NCBI RefSeq assembly: GCF_001642475.1
Contig: NW_019173937.1
Location: 434,001-498,000, forward strand
Direction: 5' to 3'
Length of the DNA: 64,000 bases
From: Fonsecaea monophora
Lineage: Eukaryota; Ascomycota; Eurotiomycetes; Chaetothyriales; Herpotrichiellaceae
Positions within the stretch are counted from its first letter, which is position 1. Every line of letters starts with the position of its first letter. This document shows, piece by piece, positions 42,532 to 53,707 of this stretch. Under the pieces are notes generated by a model. The model was not told the DNA's origin, searched no databases, and was given only the letters and a program-made list of their open reading frames with translations. The translations under genes were made by a program, and so were the position numbers.

Positions 42532-45327
42532 ATGGACGCCGCTATTCTTGTCGATGACAATAATATGGAAAACAACAACCCTCACATCAGTCCGAACCCG
42601 CTCAAATGCCCGCCTGCTACGCCGCTGCACCAGCTTTCGCCAGAGCGGATCAATCAGCAACGCATCCCCCAATCGCCCTCCCTACACAGCTACCTGGTCG
42701 AACATGACCGACCCGGCACGCGCGATTCATTTACCTCGGACGTGCAGTCGAAAGTCGCCTTTCTGAACAGTCTGGCCGCAACCACCAGTGTCCAATCGTC
42801 GCCCACTCGACCCAGAAGACTCGGGGCTGGCCTACAGGATAGCTGTAGCGCCACCACCACGCCTAATCAGAATTTGAGTACCAGCAATGCTCTCCAGCGG
42901 GCGGTCATGGGATACGAGGAGGCGCAGGCGAGCCTGGCCACTTTGAACGCCGAGCTCGAGCGGGCCAGGGAGGAACTGGCGTCCAAGAAGAAACGGGAGA
43001 GAATGCTCTCGCAACGTGTCGAGGATCTGTTGGAAGAGGTACAAGCGGAGAAGGAGAAGCGGGGTCGGGACCAAGAGTCGTACACGAAGGAGATCAAGAG
43101 ATGTCGGAAGGAGACATACCGTGCTGAGCTGGCCGTCGTGGAGGCGAGACAGGATCTGCAGGAAGTAAGGGCAGAACTGAAGAAATGCCAGGCTGAGATA
43201 CAGCACGAGAAGGCGGAGAAGGAGAAGAGCCGTCAAGAGAGTTTTGAGAGGGCGTACGCGTTGGCGGGCATGGTGGGTGAGATGGATCAACTGAAAGACC
43301 GGCTAAAAGTCGTGGAAACGGAGAGGGATGCAGCACTCTCGGAGGCAAAAACAAATGCCGTAGAAAAGAAACTAACTGTGGAGAAATGCGTCCAGACTGA
43401 AGTGCTTGATGTCCCTAACGAAGATTCAAGGAACCGAGATCACGAAGACCTTGATCAGAGGAATGTCGTTCGACAAGGCGAGAACATTCAGTCTTCAAAG
43501 CATTCGGATAACGAGAACCACAGACAGCCCGCCTCTCAGCCGAGAATGGTGCCAGCGTCCGCGTCGACAAGTCGCATTATCCATGAAGCACCTGTTCGAC
43601 TGCTTCCACAGAAACTGCCAGATTTCGCCTCTGCCATATCCCGCCTAGATTTTTACGACAAGCAGTTGGGAGGAGAGAAGATCACTCCTGAGGAAGAAGT
43701 CGAGTTTCTGAAGCAAGAGCTTGCTTGGGCGCGGAAAAAACATGAGGAAGATTCGGAGTTGATCCATTTCATGCATATGCAGTGCCAGTTCAAAGCTTGT
43801 CCATGTCGACTGGCTGAATCGAATGGCGATCGCTTTGTTCATGATCAAGTTTACGATGCAAAGATGCAGCACCATCGCGCATCGAAGAAGAGGAAGATTT
43901 CAGATTATCCCGAGGAGAACAGGCCAGCTCTTGAGGAAAGCCACGGGAGATTTTCGCAGCAGCCACCCTCAAGCAAAGACATGCCTCCTCAGGGGAGACC
44001 GGAAGCTGAGACCACCCCGACAGAAGACAGTGAGCCAGCTACGCTCCCACCTGACCCCACGCCAGGGTTAATGGGTTGGGCATCAGAGGAACCTATGGTC
44101 CTCGAACAAGCCATCGAAGTGCCTCTTCCGGAACCAGATCCCATGGAATTGGACTCGAGTAACAACACACTAGAGGCGACGGCGCAATTGGAGGAAATCA
44201 CACAAGTTTTGGTTGAGCCAGCAACAGGCTCGCAAGCGTTCCTGTTCTCTACGTCTTTTACAAGCAATGCTGGCGTTGCGGCAACAGCTCCAGCACTTCG
44301 CTACGCTGAGAGTACATCGGCAATTCTTGACCAAGATCTCTTCGATCTTTCGCCGCCAAAGCAAGCACCTCCGCGGCGACCTTCGACCGCGCTGGGTATC
44401 TTGTCTGTCGACTCGCCTATCCGACTCGTGCCAGACTCACCGCGGTCGGTTAGATCCTTTCAACGTGAAACCGTGCGATCTGCCGCAAAGGGACGAAAGC
44501 ACGCCGCTACACCATCAGTCACCACAACAACCACGACGAAAATCGCACTTAAAGATTCACCATCCCAGGCTAGTCTGCACAGGCGAGCGCAGTCGAAACC
44601 CAATCTCCGAAGCCACTCACCTCTGGTGACCTCGGTCATGTCTCACTACGATGACGATACCGACGTGCGGTCGATGTACGAAAAGGACTCGTCAGCGTCG
44701 CCCGCAGCGAGCACTATATTTCCTGTGACACCTGTGCACAAACATTCGAGGTCCATGCATAATCTGGCTCAGCATGCACAGATGCAGGCTCAACAGGCTG
44801 TCATCCAGAGCCAAGCTCCGGCGCCAGACGCAGGGTCTGAGAGAAGTCTGCAGTCGATTTCTGCCACCACCACAACGACTACGACGCGAGTACCACTTCG
44901 AGAAGCCGTGGATGCCGATGATGGGATGAGTCCGGAGCACCACATGAGTCGAAATGGATACGATCACGCTCACACCGAGGTCTTGAATATCAGAATAGAC
45001 CCCCATACAAGCAGAGAAGGTATCCCGCAGGTCCAGTCGAGGGTGAACTCACTCGCGAGTTCGACCATGCTCTCTAATGTGCCAGGGACTCCGATCTCAC
45101 GAGAGGCAGCCCTCGCACAGATTCGGGCACGGAGAGATCGAGCCAGGAGCGTCAATCTCAAGCGCACTGTCGAAGGCCACGGCAAGGGAGTTAACGGCAC
45201 ACGAAGCCCGACGAAGGGTCGGCCAGGAGTGTTGAATGGAAGTGGTGGATTGTTCCAAGTAGTCGGAAAGGAGAATGCGCGACGGGAGATCAGTCAAGCG
45301 AGTGCACCTGGACGGCTTGCTTTTTGA
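42532..45327 (+). CDS. Large coiled-coil protein, conserved in filamentous fungi, function unknown
   Basis: Single exon, 931 aa. Residues 1-115 are polar. Residues of about 120-280 form a long heptad-rich coiled coil (ELERAREELASKKKRERMLSQ, ELKKCQAEIQHEKAEKEKSR). A second helical block starts near 365 and contains three Cys and one His (HFMHMQCQFKACPC), possibly a metal site. The C-terminal half is Ser/Thr/Pro-rich and disordered, ending with a basic patch (ALAQIRARRDRARSVNLKR). I recognise the coiled-coil block from uncharacterised eurotiomycete proteins but know no function. A structural or spindle/septum-type scaffold is a guess. Confidence 0.8.
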   Translation: MDAAILVDDNNMENNNPHISPNPLKCPPATPLHQLSPERINQQRIPQSPSLHSYLVEHDRPGTRDSFTSDVQSKVAFLNSLAATTSVQSSPTRPRRLGAGLQDSCSATTTPNQNLSTSNALQRAVMGYEEAQASLATLNAELERAREELASKKKRERMLSQRVEDLLEEVQAEKEKRGRDQESYTKEIKRCRKETYRAELAVVEARQDLQEVRAELKKCQAEIQHEKAEKEKSRQESFERAYALAGMVGEMDQLKDRLKVVETERDAALSEAKTNAVEKKLTVEKCVQTEVLDVPNEDSRNRDHEDLDQRNVVRQGENIQSSKHSDNENHRQPASQPRMVPASASTSRIIHEAPVRLLPQKLPDFASAISRLDFYDKQLGGEKITPEEEVEFLKQELAWARKKHEEDSELIHFMHMQCQFKACPCRLAESNGDRFVHDQVYDAKMQHHRASKKRKISDYPEENRPALEESHGRFSQQPPSSKDMPPQGRPEAETTPTEDSEPATLPPDPTPGLMGWASEEPMVLEQAIEVPLPEPDPMELDSSNNTLEATAQLEEITQVLVEPATGSQAFLFSTSFTSNAGVAATAPALRYAESTSAILDQDLFDLSPPKQAPPRRPSTALGILSVDSPIRLVPDSPRSVRSFQRETVRSAAKGRKHAATPSVTTTTTTKIALKDSPSQASLHRRAQSKPNLRSHSPLVTSVMSHYDDDTDVRSMYEKDSSASPAASTIFPVTPVHKHSRSMHNLAQHAQMQAQQAVIQSQAPAPDAGSERSLQSISATTTTTTTRVPLREAVDADDGMSPEHHMSRNGYDHAHTEVLNIRIDPHTSREGIPQVQSRVNSLASSTMLSNVPGTPISREAALAQIRARRDRARSVNLKRTVEGHGKGVNGTRSPTKGRPGVLNGSGGLFQVVGKENARREISQASAPGRLAF

Positions 45328-46802
45328 GCCAAGGACAAAGTGAGCTAGCTCTCTTATCACATTGTGAGGCTGTCTCGGGCTGTCTCGGCCAGTGTGTAAA
45401 CATGCAGGACATACAGACAGGCAGACAGACTTTATTAATCAATGTCTTTTTTGCGGCATTCTTGGGTTCGTTACCTTGTTTTTCTCGATATCGTCCTTCT
45501 CGTGTAAAAATTAAAGTTGACAGTGTGTATTCTATATTGTATGGATTCGTCCCCAGTCTTCGTCTTCTCTCTCCCCCTTTCTCGCGGACCCATACATACA
45601 CAGCAAACAACGAAACCAATCATATTAGCCCTTTTCACTTTTCCCGCAACCAGAGCCTCGCGTCTCTACATTTCTTTATGTCATTAGCCGAAACAGACCT
45701 CGTCATTCCCTATTTCCTCATCTAGTCTAAGTAACCACCCATCAACCGCCTAGCCGGACATCTCCATTTCCATGTCCCTCTCCTTCCCTTTTCGCTAATA
45801 TTTTTGATTGCTCTAGTTTCGTTTTTGTCGTGGCTAATTATCAATTAGTCACTTTCGCTCTGCTTCGTTAAACACTGACTATTGACCATTAGATTCTATT
45901 CAACTAGATCTCCTGTGTTTTCTTAGAAGGACAACCCACCAATCCCTCATCAATTACGTATTTTCCCCCGCTCTATCATATTTGTGTCTTTTTCTGGATT
46001 AGAAAAAACCCCCTCGGCCCCTCCAGAGATCCATCCTCCACATCTCTTTGCGTGAAGATATCCATCCCATTTGGCGACTGCTACAAGAGTCCTACAGAGG
46101 TACCACAAAAAAGGTACTACACTACAGTGGTGAATGACGTTACACTAGACAATACTCCGCAAAACATCCTATATCCTGTTTGAAATCACATTAAACTCCT
46201 GTTCGCGCGAGAGATCGAAAGAAAAAAGAAGGGGTGGCGGATTCAAAAGGGGCTCAATCAGTAACCGTCGATCGCTAACTCCGATATTGACTTCCCACTC
46301 CACGAAACTACCAACAACGTTGTCGATCTTGACGAAGTCCACGCGGAGTATATGTGACCTCTGAAGAACCACGGGGGTCGGTTTATTACAGCACTCTTCG
46401 TCGACATACCAGCAACAAGCCTCGGGACTACTTTTCGGTCAGGCTAGCTGTTGAGAAATTGTGTGTGAGCGGGCCTAGAAGATCTAAGCGGAAAACAGCG
46501 ACGACGCCGTTGTCGGGTTGAGACGGGCGATAAGATTGAAAACTCCCCTGGTCAAACAAAGGAGGTGTGAAGGGAGGATATCGACACGCCTCATTCATTG
46601 TCTATCTTTGCATCCATCGATCGATATATCTGGGTCACCGATATTTGGGGTCACCCTCACGCATATCACGGGGACGAGAAAAAAGGAATAAAACGTACCA
46701 CCTACCTAGGGTGCTATTATTCTAGGCATACACCTGACGAACCCAACTCAACCCACTCCAACCTGATCAAAGAACAGACCAGACCACCCCACCCCGACAA
46801 CA
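45328..46802. other. Intergenic, 1.5 kb
   Basis: Pyrimidine-rich and AT-rich. Contains the coiled-coil gene 3' UTR and the promoter of the cyclotransferase gene. No supported gene. Confidence 0.55.
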
Positions 46803-47675
46803 ATGTCTCCGTCACAGTCTCAAGATCAATCGCAATCGCAATGCTCGACCTCGTCAAAAACCGGCACTCTCTACTTCGCCTACGGCTCCAACCTCTCGGC
46901 ATACCAGATGTCTCTTCGACTCCAGCACTCGCCCGCGTCGAGCGAACCCGTCGCAATCGCCCGGCTGGACTCGTATGCCTGGATAATCTGCGAACGCGGG
47001 TACGCCAACGTGGTCGCACTGCCCAAATCCAACACGGCGTCATCGTCGCCGGACGACGATGAGAATACGGTCTGGGGCGTCCTGTATAATATGGACCCGG
47101 TGGACGAGGCCCGGCTGGACATGTACGAGGGCCACAATCATGCGAGAAACCCCAACCCAACGATCAACCCGGACCCAGCGACGCAGATGGTCAAGCGGTA
47201 CTTGCAGGACGGGTGGGACTATAACAAGCATTACCTCCCCATGACGGTGACGAAGTGGCTGAAAGATCCGGCCGAGCTGGGCATAGACGTGCCGTCGTCC
47301 TCATCATCTTCTCTACCAGCTACCAACATGACGAACGGTGTCACAGAATCGCACAACGAAACGACCGTCCGCGCGCTCGTCTACGTCGACGAATTCCGCA
47401 CGACGCCCGGAAAAATCGTCCAGGAATACATCGGCCGGATGAACAGAGCGATCGAAGAGTCTGTCCAGCTGGGCATCCCGCAGCGCTGGGTCGACGCGGT
47501 CATGAGGAAGTTCATCCCCCCGGGTATCTATGTCGATGAGGAAGGCTACGTCGGCACGGATGAGGGGTATGTCGAGGCCGAGGCGACAGAGGCGGAGGAT
47601 CATGTCAAGGAGAATGAGCTTAAGGATAGAGACAAGGATTGGGACCGGGAATTGGATGTGCAGGGGGACGTGTGA
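46803..47675 (+). CDS. Gamma-glutamylcyclotransferase-like protein
   Basis: Single exon, 290 aa. After a Ser/Gln-rich start comes LYFAYGSNLS, the substrate-binding loop of the GGCT fold. Then follow the tract with RLDSYAWIICERGYANV, the WGVLYNM strand, and LDMYEGH, whose Glu is the expected catalytic acid/base. The family makes 5-oxoproline from gamma-glutamyl amino acids or peptides, a step in glutathione turnover. The C-terminal part (VQEYIGRMNRAIEESVQLGIPQRWVD) is usual in fungal members; the last 50 residues are highly acidic. Cytosolic location expected. Confidence 0.88.
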   Translation: MSPSQSQDQSQSQCSTSSKTGTLYFAYGSNLSAYQMSLRLQHSPASSEPVAIARLDSYAWIICERGYANVVALPKSNTASSSPDDDENTVWGVLYNMDPVDEARLDMYEGHNHARNPNPTINPDPATQMVKRYLQDGWDYNKHYLPMTVTKWLKDPAELGIDVPSSSSSSLPATNMTNGVTESHNETTVRALVYVDEFRTTPGKIVQEYIGRMNRAIEESVQLGIPQRWVDAVMRKFIPPGIYVDEEGYVGTDEGYVEAEATEAEDHVKENELKDRDKDWDRELDVQGDV

Positions 47676-47985
47676 TGTGATATCATATACTATGAATGCG
47701 GAAGACGTCAAATTTGAGCAAGCATTAAATTAGATAGACCACATACATCAATTGCGGGGCGCGAGAGAGAGAGACAGAGAAGCGCATCTGATATGTCAGT
47801 GAATGATTGAATAAATGAATAAATGTCCAGCCTGAGATCGATTGCTGGCAATGAAATGCGTCCGTATGACATGATATGATATGGTATGATATAATGAGAT
47901 CCGTGGGATCGAGACCTTTCCATCGTCTCTCGACATTCCCCAACCACGTCTTTCTGCGGTCCTTTCTTTTTTTTGAAGAGAAGAC
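47676..47985. other. Convergent intergenic region
   Basis: 3' UTRs of the cyclotransferase (+) and the acyltransferase (-). A short AT-rich run of atgatatgatatgg type at about 47866-47893 is seen. Nothing else. Confidence 0.5.
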
Positions 47986-49431
47986 TCACCCCACATACAC
48001 GGCATATCGCATAAACCCCTCGTCCCCCTTCAACCTCGCCAGATCATCCTCCCTCAAACATAACGCGACTGCGACCTCCCCGTCCGGTGCCTTGGGCATC
48101 AGATAGAACAGGCTCTCGACGGGCACGAACCGCGGCCTGCGCACGGCCTCGGGCCCGCCCAGTCCTAGGTTATAGTCCAGGTTGTAGCAGTCGTATTTGG
48201 CCCAGGAACTCAGCATGATGTCCGCGGCCGGGTCCAGCCGTGCGGTGACGTTGAGGCTATTGTCCTCTGGTGCGCGGTGCAGGCGTGTAGCTAGTGCGCG
48301 TGTCGCATACCCCAGGTTCGACGTCGCGGGGTCGACGGCTTCGCGGAGTTTCGAGGCGATATGGCCCAGGTGTGTGTCGAGGAGTTCCTCTAGAGGAAGT
48401 GTCGTGTAGGCCATGTTCTGGATGAGGCCCGGGTACGTGGCGGGAATGCCTAGGTATCTGCGCGGATCAATCGCTCGGGCAAAGGTCACCTCCCGCAAAG
48501 GGTCTAGGCGAGGACGACGGGCCCGGGACACACCCAGCCAGATGAAGGCGGATAGGACGTCGTCGGTCGAGACGAAGCTCGAACTGTTAGTGAGAGATTG
48601 CATTGCGACTGATTTCAGGCTGGCGAGCGACGAGGCAGAGAATACAAAGTAGGACCAGCTGCATTTTGGAGGTGGAAGTGGAGGTGGAGGTTGAGATTCA
48701 GCCTGAGCCTGAGCCTGAGCCTGAGTTTGTTGTGCAGGTATGTCGTCCACGGCATCAGACGCAGCCTGATCTGCAGAATGCTCCCCAGTCTGATTCTGAT
48801 CCGGCCCTGGCGGAATATCAATCTCGTCCAGGAGCGGGATAAGATTGCGTCGATCAAGGTTCCCCGTGGCGATTTCCTCGGCGGTGAACACCTCTCCGTC
48901 GTGACACGCCTTTGAGAGGAGGCGCATGATCTCAACCATGCCCGTCATGTCCATCGTGTTATGCTGTGTCACAAAGGTGAGCAACAAGCCGCCCGGGATG
49001 AAATTGGCCTGCACCGCAAAAACCGGCGCTGGTCCGTCGGTGCCCGCGGCGAGGGTGTCGATCGGTGCGATGACGGACTCGTCCAGCATGGTGAACGGGA
49101 AGTTGGTCTGCCGCAGGGTATCCATCGTCAATGTCGGATGGCCTTCTCGCAGGTCCTTGACGACCAGACGAGGAGTCGTCTCAAAGGGTCGAATCTTGTA
49201 GAGTGTTGGAGTGTCATCACCTTCAGCGGCGGTGCTCTGGCGAACAACCTGGCCCGCCACCCATGGAAAGCTGGCAGTCAGTCTCTCAAGTCCCTTGGTC
49301 AACGTGGCGACAATGTCTGCCTGTGAAGGTCCTTCGTCGCTCATCTGAAAGCACAGACATAGCTGTGTGTATAGCTTGTACAGGCCTTGTTGTTGCCCGA
49401 AGATGTCGAGGTCACTTTCGAAGTCATCCAT
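47986..49431 (-). CDS. HXXXD-type acyltransferase (trichothecene 3-O-acetyltransferase-like family)
   Basis: Single exon, 481 aa. It begins DLDIFGQQQGLYKLYTQLCLCF, as in fungal proteins annotated as TRI101-like acetyltransferases. The catalytic HXXXD is H157-N-T-M-D161 in FVTQHNTMDMTGM. The second usual motif DFGWG is not seen; the corresponding region reads NLGLGGPEAVRRPRFVP. Such enzymes transfer acyl groups from acyl-CoA to hydroxyls or amines of small molecules. No trichothecene or other pathway genes are nearby, so the annotation says family only. Residues of about 226-250 are a low-complexity QA/P insert. Cytosolic enzyme expected. Confidence 0.85.
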   Translation of the reverse strand: MDDFESDLDIFGQQQGLYKLYTQLCLCFQMSDEGPSQADIVATLTKGLERLTASFPWVAGQVVRQSTAAEGDDTPTLYKIRPFETTPRLVVKDLREGHPTLTMDTLRQTNFPFTMLDESVIAPIDTLAAGTDGPAPVFAVQANFIPGGLLLTFVTQHNTMDMTGMVEIMRLLSKACHDGEVFTAEEIATGNLDRRNLIPLLDEIDIPPGPDQNQTGEHSADQAASDAVDDIPAQQTQAQAQAQAESQPPPPLPPPKCSWSYFVFSASSLASLKSVAMQSLTNSSSFVSTDDVLSAFIWLGVSRARRPRLDPLREVTFARAIDPRRYLGIPATYPGLIQNMAYTTLPLEELLDTHLGHIASKLREAVDPATSNLGYATRALATRLHRAPEDNSLNVTARLDPAADIMLSSWAKYDCYNLDYNLGLGGPEAVRRPRFVPVESLFYLMPKAPDGEVAVALCLREDDLARLKGDEGFMRYAVYVG

Positions 49432-49824
49432 GATTTACCACTTCGTTGACCACGAGACTTGTGGTTCTCGCACTTACTTGCAAACATTGCAACCATGTGG
49501 ACAGGCACAGGGACTGTATTTGTACTCGATGTCAAAGTGGCCTTGAACATGCGTGTGCAACGACACTTGGTCGATCCTGCGCCTTTTAAACCTTGCGCCA
49601 TTCCAGCCGCGGAAAGTGGAAGTTTTTCTGGCCGATCGGACGGACAAAGTCTGTGATCGAGTCACTTGTACAAGAATCAATTCTCAACGCGTTATATTCC
49701 AGAGGCGCCTTTTGTTTAGCCACTGTCATCGACACCCTATGTTACACGTGTCCATTTGTTATGCTCATGCCGTATACACTATTCATACATTGATGGTCCA
49801 GTATCGATGCACCACCCTTGAAAC
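49432..49824. other. Intergenic, 0.4 kb
   Basis: Promoter of the acyltransferase and 3' end of the next minus-strand gene. No signal of note. Confidence 0.5.
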
Positions 49825-51798
49825 TCAAAGCGATATTTCCGCATACCTATCTGGATGCGCAATCAAGGGCACAATCCCACCCTTTCTCAGTGGCACATTG
49901 ATCCCACACCGTGCCAGCACGTTCGTCACGGCACACACTTTGACCGAAGACAGCGTGATGCCGTGCTGGTCTGGTTGCCTGTCCGTCAGAAGGATCAGTA
50001 CGTTGATTAGCTCTTGTATCTCGTTCATATCCAGAATTACCCGCCGTCGCCCGGGGGTGAGCCGACGTTCCTTTGCGAACATGCCCATTTCCTCGTCCAG
50101 CCATTCGGCGACTTTGGACCGGAGATGGGTCATTTCTCCAACCGACTGCCATACTTTGACATCTTTGCGAAGATGGGGTGCCGAGATAGATGCGTGCGTG
50201 AACTTTTGCTCGGATGTGCGATATCGTTCGTCGAAGAGGCGCGAAAAGATGGTGAGGTGGACGTCGCCCTCGACCTCGACACCTTGTGAGGGTGTCTCGT
50301 CGATGCATTCTGATATGGTCGCTGCGATCACGGCCATTCCCCAGACAAAGTTATACGCCAAAGAGCCAGGGGATAGCTCGCGCAACCGCCCGTCGATGCG
50401 CCAGGTCCAAGACATGCCCGACGAAGGATTCAATGGGCCACTGTCTTTTAGCTGCAGCCACTCTGCCGCCTCGACTGCGTACATCCTGTTTGGCGCGCCG
50501 TCGGATACCAGCTCGTCGTATCTCTCCGACTGCAGGGGCCAGATGGTGTGTATGTCTGTCCGCACCAGATCCCCGCGTACAAGACTGAGGTAGTAGTAGG
50601 CGTAGTAAAGCATCCGCGCCGTATCGGAGGATTGTGTGGTCCCTGTGCCAGGAGGAAAAGCAGGAGCTGGAAACGGTACGGCATTCCAAAGCTGGCAGGT
50701 GTTGAGTGGCGCAAGGAGAGACTTGACTCTGCCTTGTAGACTTGCAAGGAGGACCTGCATCTCACAGTCAGTTTGGAGAGTGGTAAGACAACGCATCCCC
50801 GGCAAAAGTCAGACTCACCTGCAAACTTCTATATATTGTTTCCAGCGACACCAAAGCTGAAGATATGAGGTTACTCTTCTCCTTCAGCGCCTTTCGCTTC
50901 TTGGGGCTGTGAGAGGCGATGTAGGCCAGCACCGTCTCCTTAAATTCTTCATCCTTTTTGCGGATATCGTTTTTGATCTGCTCTATAGCCCCCTTCACCT
51001 CAAAAATCTGCCGAAAGATGACCCTTTGCTCCTCTTGGCTGTTGCTCCCCGCGGCCTGCACGGCGCCTACCATGGCCATGCTGGTCTTGGCCTGCTCCTC
51101 TGCTATGGCTTTTCTGGTGTCGGCGGTTTGTGACTGGAGTGCCCGTTGCAGGATGTGCCGGTCGTTGATCATGGCGTCGACAATGATTTTGGTGTTGTCG
51201 CGCTGGAGGTCAGAGAGGCAGAGCTGCTGGAGGGCGAGAAGGTCGACTCGTTCTCTGTACAAACCAGTCGGGAAAAAGAGTCAGATACATGTCTACCATA
51301 AGAAAGGTGAACCGAGTTCCGCAGCGGTGTCACAGTGTCGGAACAGCTCTAGACCTACCTAAGGTCTGCAATCAGCCGGAGGTTGATCTCGTCTCGATAT
51401 GTGTTTAGCCGCTTCTCAATGGCATATATCTTCTCTTTGCTCCATACACTTCGGAGGGCCTTTCTCGTGCTCTTCCATTTGCTGCTCTTCCCTTCCACCG
51501 TCACCTTGGATAGTGCCTCGAGAAGCTCCTGTGCGACGTCCCTGCAGCCCTGGCAGATGGTGTCAAGGGCCGGATCGTGTGATGCCGGTGGCTGCTCGTT
51601 CTCGTCCGGAGGTTTATTCTGCTGAAGTTTGCCCGTCAGTTCCGTGAGGTCCTTTGTCGTCGCCTCAATGTCCACGGTCTCGTTGTCTGCCCCGAATTGA
51701 TGGACTTCTCGCGCCTTGGAGACCAGGTTGATGCTGTGGTTGATCAGGTCAAAGACGTTCACCACCACACTCACAGCACTGAGGGGGTCGAGTACCAT
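49825..51798 (-). CDS. Protein with STAND-type (Helo-like) N-terminal domain and unknown C-terminal region
   Basis: Three exons (51798-51359, 51254-50819, 50754-49825) give 601 aa. The N-terminus MVLDPLSAVSVVVNVFDLIN and the amphipathic helices that follow match the fungal STAND N-terminal domain type (PF17111-like), commonly found before NACHT or NB-ARC domains in fungal NLR-like proteins. Residues of about 145-290 are a charged helical coiled-coil region. The last 310 residues have no P-loop, ankyrin, TPR or WD signature, so the nucleotide-binding domain is absent here. A role in self/non-self or stress signalling is inferred from the domain alone. A downstream-of-start ATG choice is unlikely because residues 1-20 carry the domain signature. 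Confidence 0.75.
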
Positions 51799-52812
51799 GG
51801 TGCTCAACGCAAAACGCAGGATATACAGCAACCATGAGCATGATGGGCGGACAAGCCCTTATTAGGGATTGAGAGCTGCTCTTCGATTTGGGGCCCCTGT
51901 GGCGTCCGTATGCGCCCGCGGCAAGTGGCTTGCTTGTTACATGGCAAGGCAAGCCAGGGCATTGGTGCCATTGGCGTGTCCCAGTGGCCAGAACCCCAGA
52001 GGTACCATCTTCATACCGTTCCAGGGTCAGGCTGAGATTCAACGAAACACATGGTTTAGGAGGACTTTGACGTTGCCCCTGTTTGTTTGCTTGCTGGAAA
52101 AGCGACACATTCGATCAGTTCTACGCGAACGACTTTGGCCAGACCTGGCTGGCAGCCTTGGCAGGGAACAGCTGCCATGACGTGCAGGAAAAAGAAATTA
52201 TGTGGTATAACAAATCAGGACATTTTGTCTTCTTATCCTCACAGACCGTTCCAAGTACTGCATATTTGTCTCCCACCGAGCGATGACTTTGGATCGGACC
52301 CACCGAAATCAAACCCTGGGGGGGCAGCTACTGGGACGAATGGGCTCGGGCGACTGAGCCTAGTAATGCGCAACCCAAAAGCTTTAGGGTACAGGCAATT
52401 AACCTGCGGGAGGAAGTAATTCCGTCCATTCCCAGCCTTGCCAGTAGCTGGGGAAACCTGAAGTCTTTTGCTCAACCGAGGGATACACATGCTAAGAAAG
52501 GTTTCGGGGAGTCCAAGAAAGTATGTGTTCGGTAACGGAGCTGGTGGAGCTAGCTCGTTGATGATATCACATCATATACCAATCTCTACCGTCGTTTGCA
52601 TTGATAAATAAAATGTACAATGAGTAACTTATGGTTGTTTGAAATTGTCAAAAGGTGACGCGGGAGATTCCTTGACTGCCGACGTGTCCATCAGTCCACC
52701 GTTATATTTTGCGAGTGTACAGTACATTCTCCAGTCCTCGTCACAAAGCACCCGCGCGTCGAAAACTCGGCGGCAATACCATCGTTGTCGTCGTCTTTTA
52801 CCAGCAGTTATC
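51799..52812. other. Divergent intergenic region
   Basis: Between the STAND-type gene (-) and the HIT gene (+), 1 kb. Overlapping short ORFs without coding character. No clear motif. Confidence 0.5.
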
Positions 52813-53445
52813 ATGACCGGAGACCAACCACCACCACCAACAACCTCCTCAAAGTCCAGCATGCCTCCCCTACAACTGCCACCAAATCTGAAATTCGGCC
52901 CCTTTTCAGTAGCTGCACAGGTCTTCCACCTCTCGCCTTCTCGCCTGTCTTACGGCCTGGTCAACCTCAAACCCCTGCTGCCGGGCCACATCTTGATCTG
53001 CCCGGTACGCTGTGTCCCCCGGCTCACGCAGCTCACGGCGCCCGAAACCGCCGATCTGTTCAATACGGTCCGGCTGGTGACGCTGACCCTTCAACGGGTG
53101 TACCACGCCACCTCTTTCAACGTCGCGGTCCAGGACGGCGTCGATGCAGGCCAGTCCGTGCCGCATGTCCACGTCCATGTGATTCCGCGCCAGAGAGGAG
53201 ATTACGACCACAAGGGTGGTGGCGACAGGGTTTACGACGATATGGACGGAGAGGAAGGGGACCTGGGCAAAGCTTTCCTCGAGATGCAGAGGTTGAGAGA
53301 CGAAAGGGTAAAGTCCGGAAGGGAGGCGTTGGGTGGGCCAGACAGTACGAGGGAACCCAGAAGTGAGGAGGAGATGAGGAGGGAGGCGGACTGGCTGAGG
53401 GAGGAGATCTGGAAGGATCGTGCACAAGCACAGGATGGGGAATGA
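52813..53445 (+). CDS. HNT2: FHIT-type HIT-domain hydrolase (diadenosine polyphosphate)
   Basis: Single exon, 210 aa from the first in-frame ATG (an ATG at 52861 is an alternative). It shows FGPFSVAAQVFHLSPSRLSYGLVNLKPLLPGHILICP and the histidine triad QSVPHVHVHVIPRQ, with the second His of the triad being the nucleophile. The QSVPHVHVHV form is that of FHIT (yeast Hnt2), which cleaves Ap3A to AMP and ADP. A longer acidic and basic C-terminal tail is usual in fungal copies. It converges on an HD-domain gene 262 nt downstream. Confidence 0.92.
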   Translation: MTGDQPPPPTTSSKSSMPPLQLPPNLKFGPFSVAAQVFHLSPSRLSYGLVNLKPLLPGHILICPVRCVPRLTQLTAPETADLFNTVRLVTLTLQRVYHATSFNVAVQDGVDAGQSVPHVHVHVIPRQRGDYDHKGGGDRVYDDMDGEEGDLGKAFLEMQRLRDERVKSGREALGGPDSTREPRSEEEMRREADWLREEIWKDRAQAQDGE

Positions 53446-53707
53446 TGGCCATGGCCACGGCCACTTGGGGCTTTCTGCCGCCATCGATTCTTGTATCAAC
53501 AAATCCAACTGCTTGTGTATAGAGATAGAAACGCTGTGCCAGAGACGGGAGGCCAGCGTCGACACAACCGCGGCAAAAGAATAAAGGTCCAAACACGCCA
53601 TCTATTATTTTCTGGGTATCTCTGGTCTTTAATCTTCATGGCTTTCGACGCGCTGTCGAGCAGATCGCACTCTGTTGCAACATACATCGCTTCTCTCATT
53701 CTCATCA

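Noticed and set aside
47986..49431. Reading the acyltransferase as part of a mycotoxin cluster
   Set aside because: Only family-level resemblance to trichothecene acetyltransferases; no terpene cyclase, P450 or transporter of such a cluster is in the window.
28377..49749. Repeated CACGTG sites (28377, 29652, 39424, 42328, 49744) as a regulon
   Set aside because: About 16 such 6-mers are expected by chance in 64 kb. Only the one before RPS5 is listed, and weakly.
49553..50593. 346-codon plus-strand ORF
   Set aside because: It lies antisense to the STAND-type gene. That minus-strand gene has splice sites that keep frame and a family N-terminus; this ORF has no family feature.
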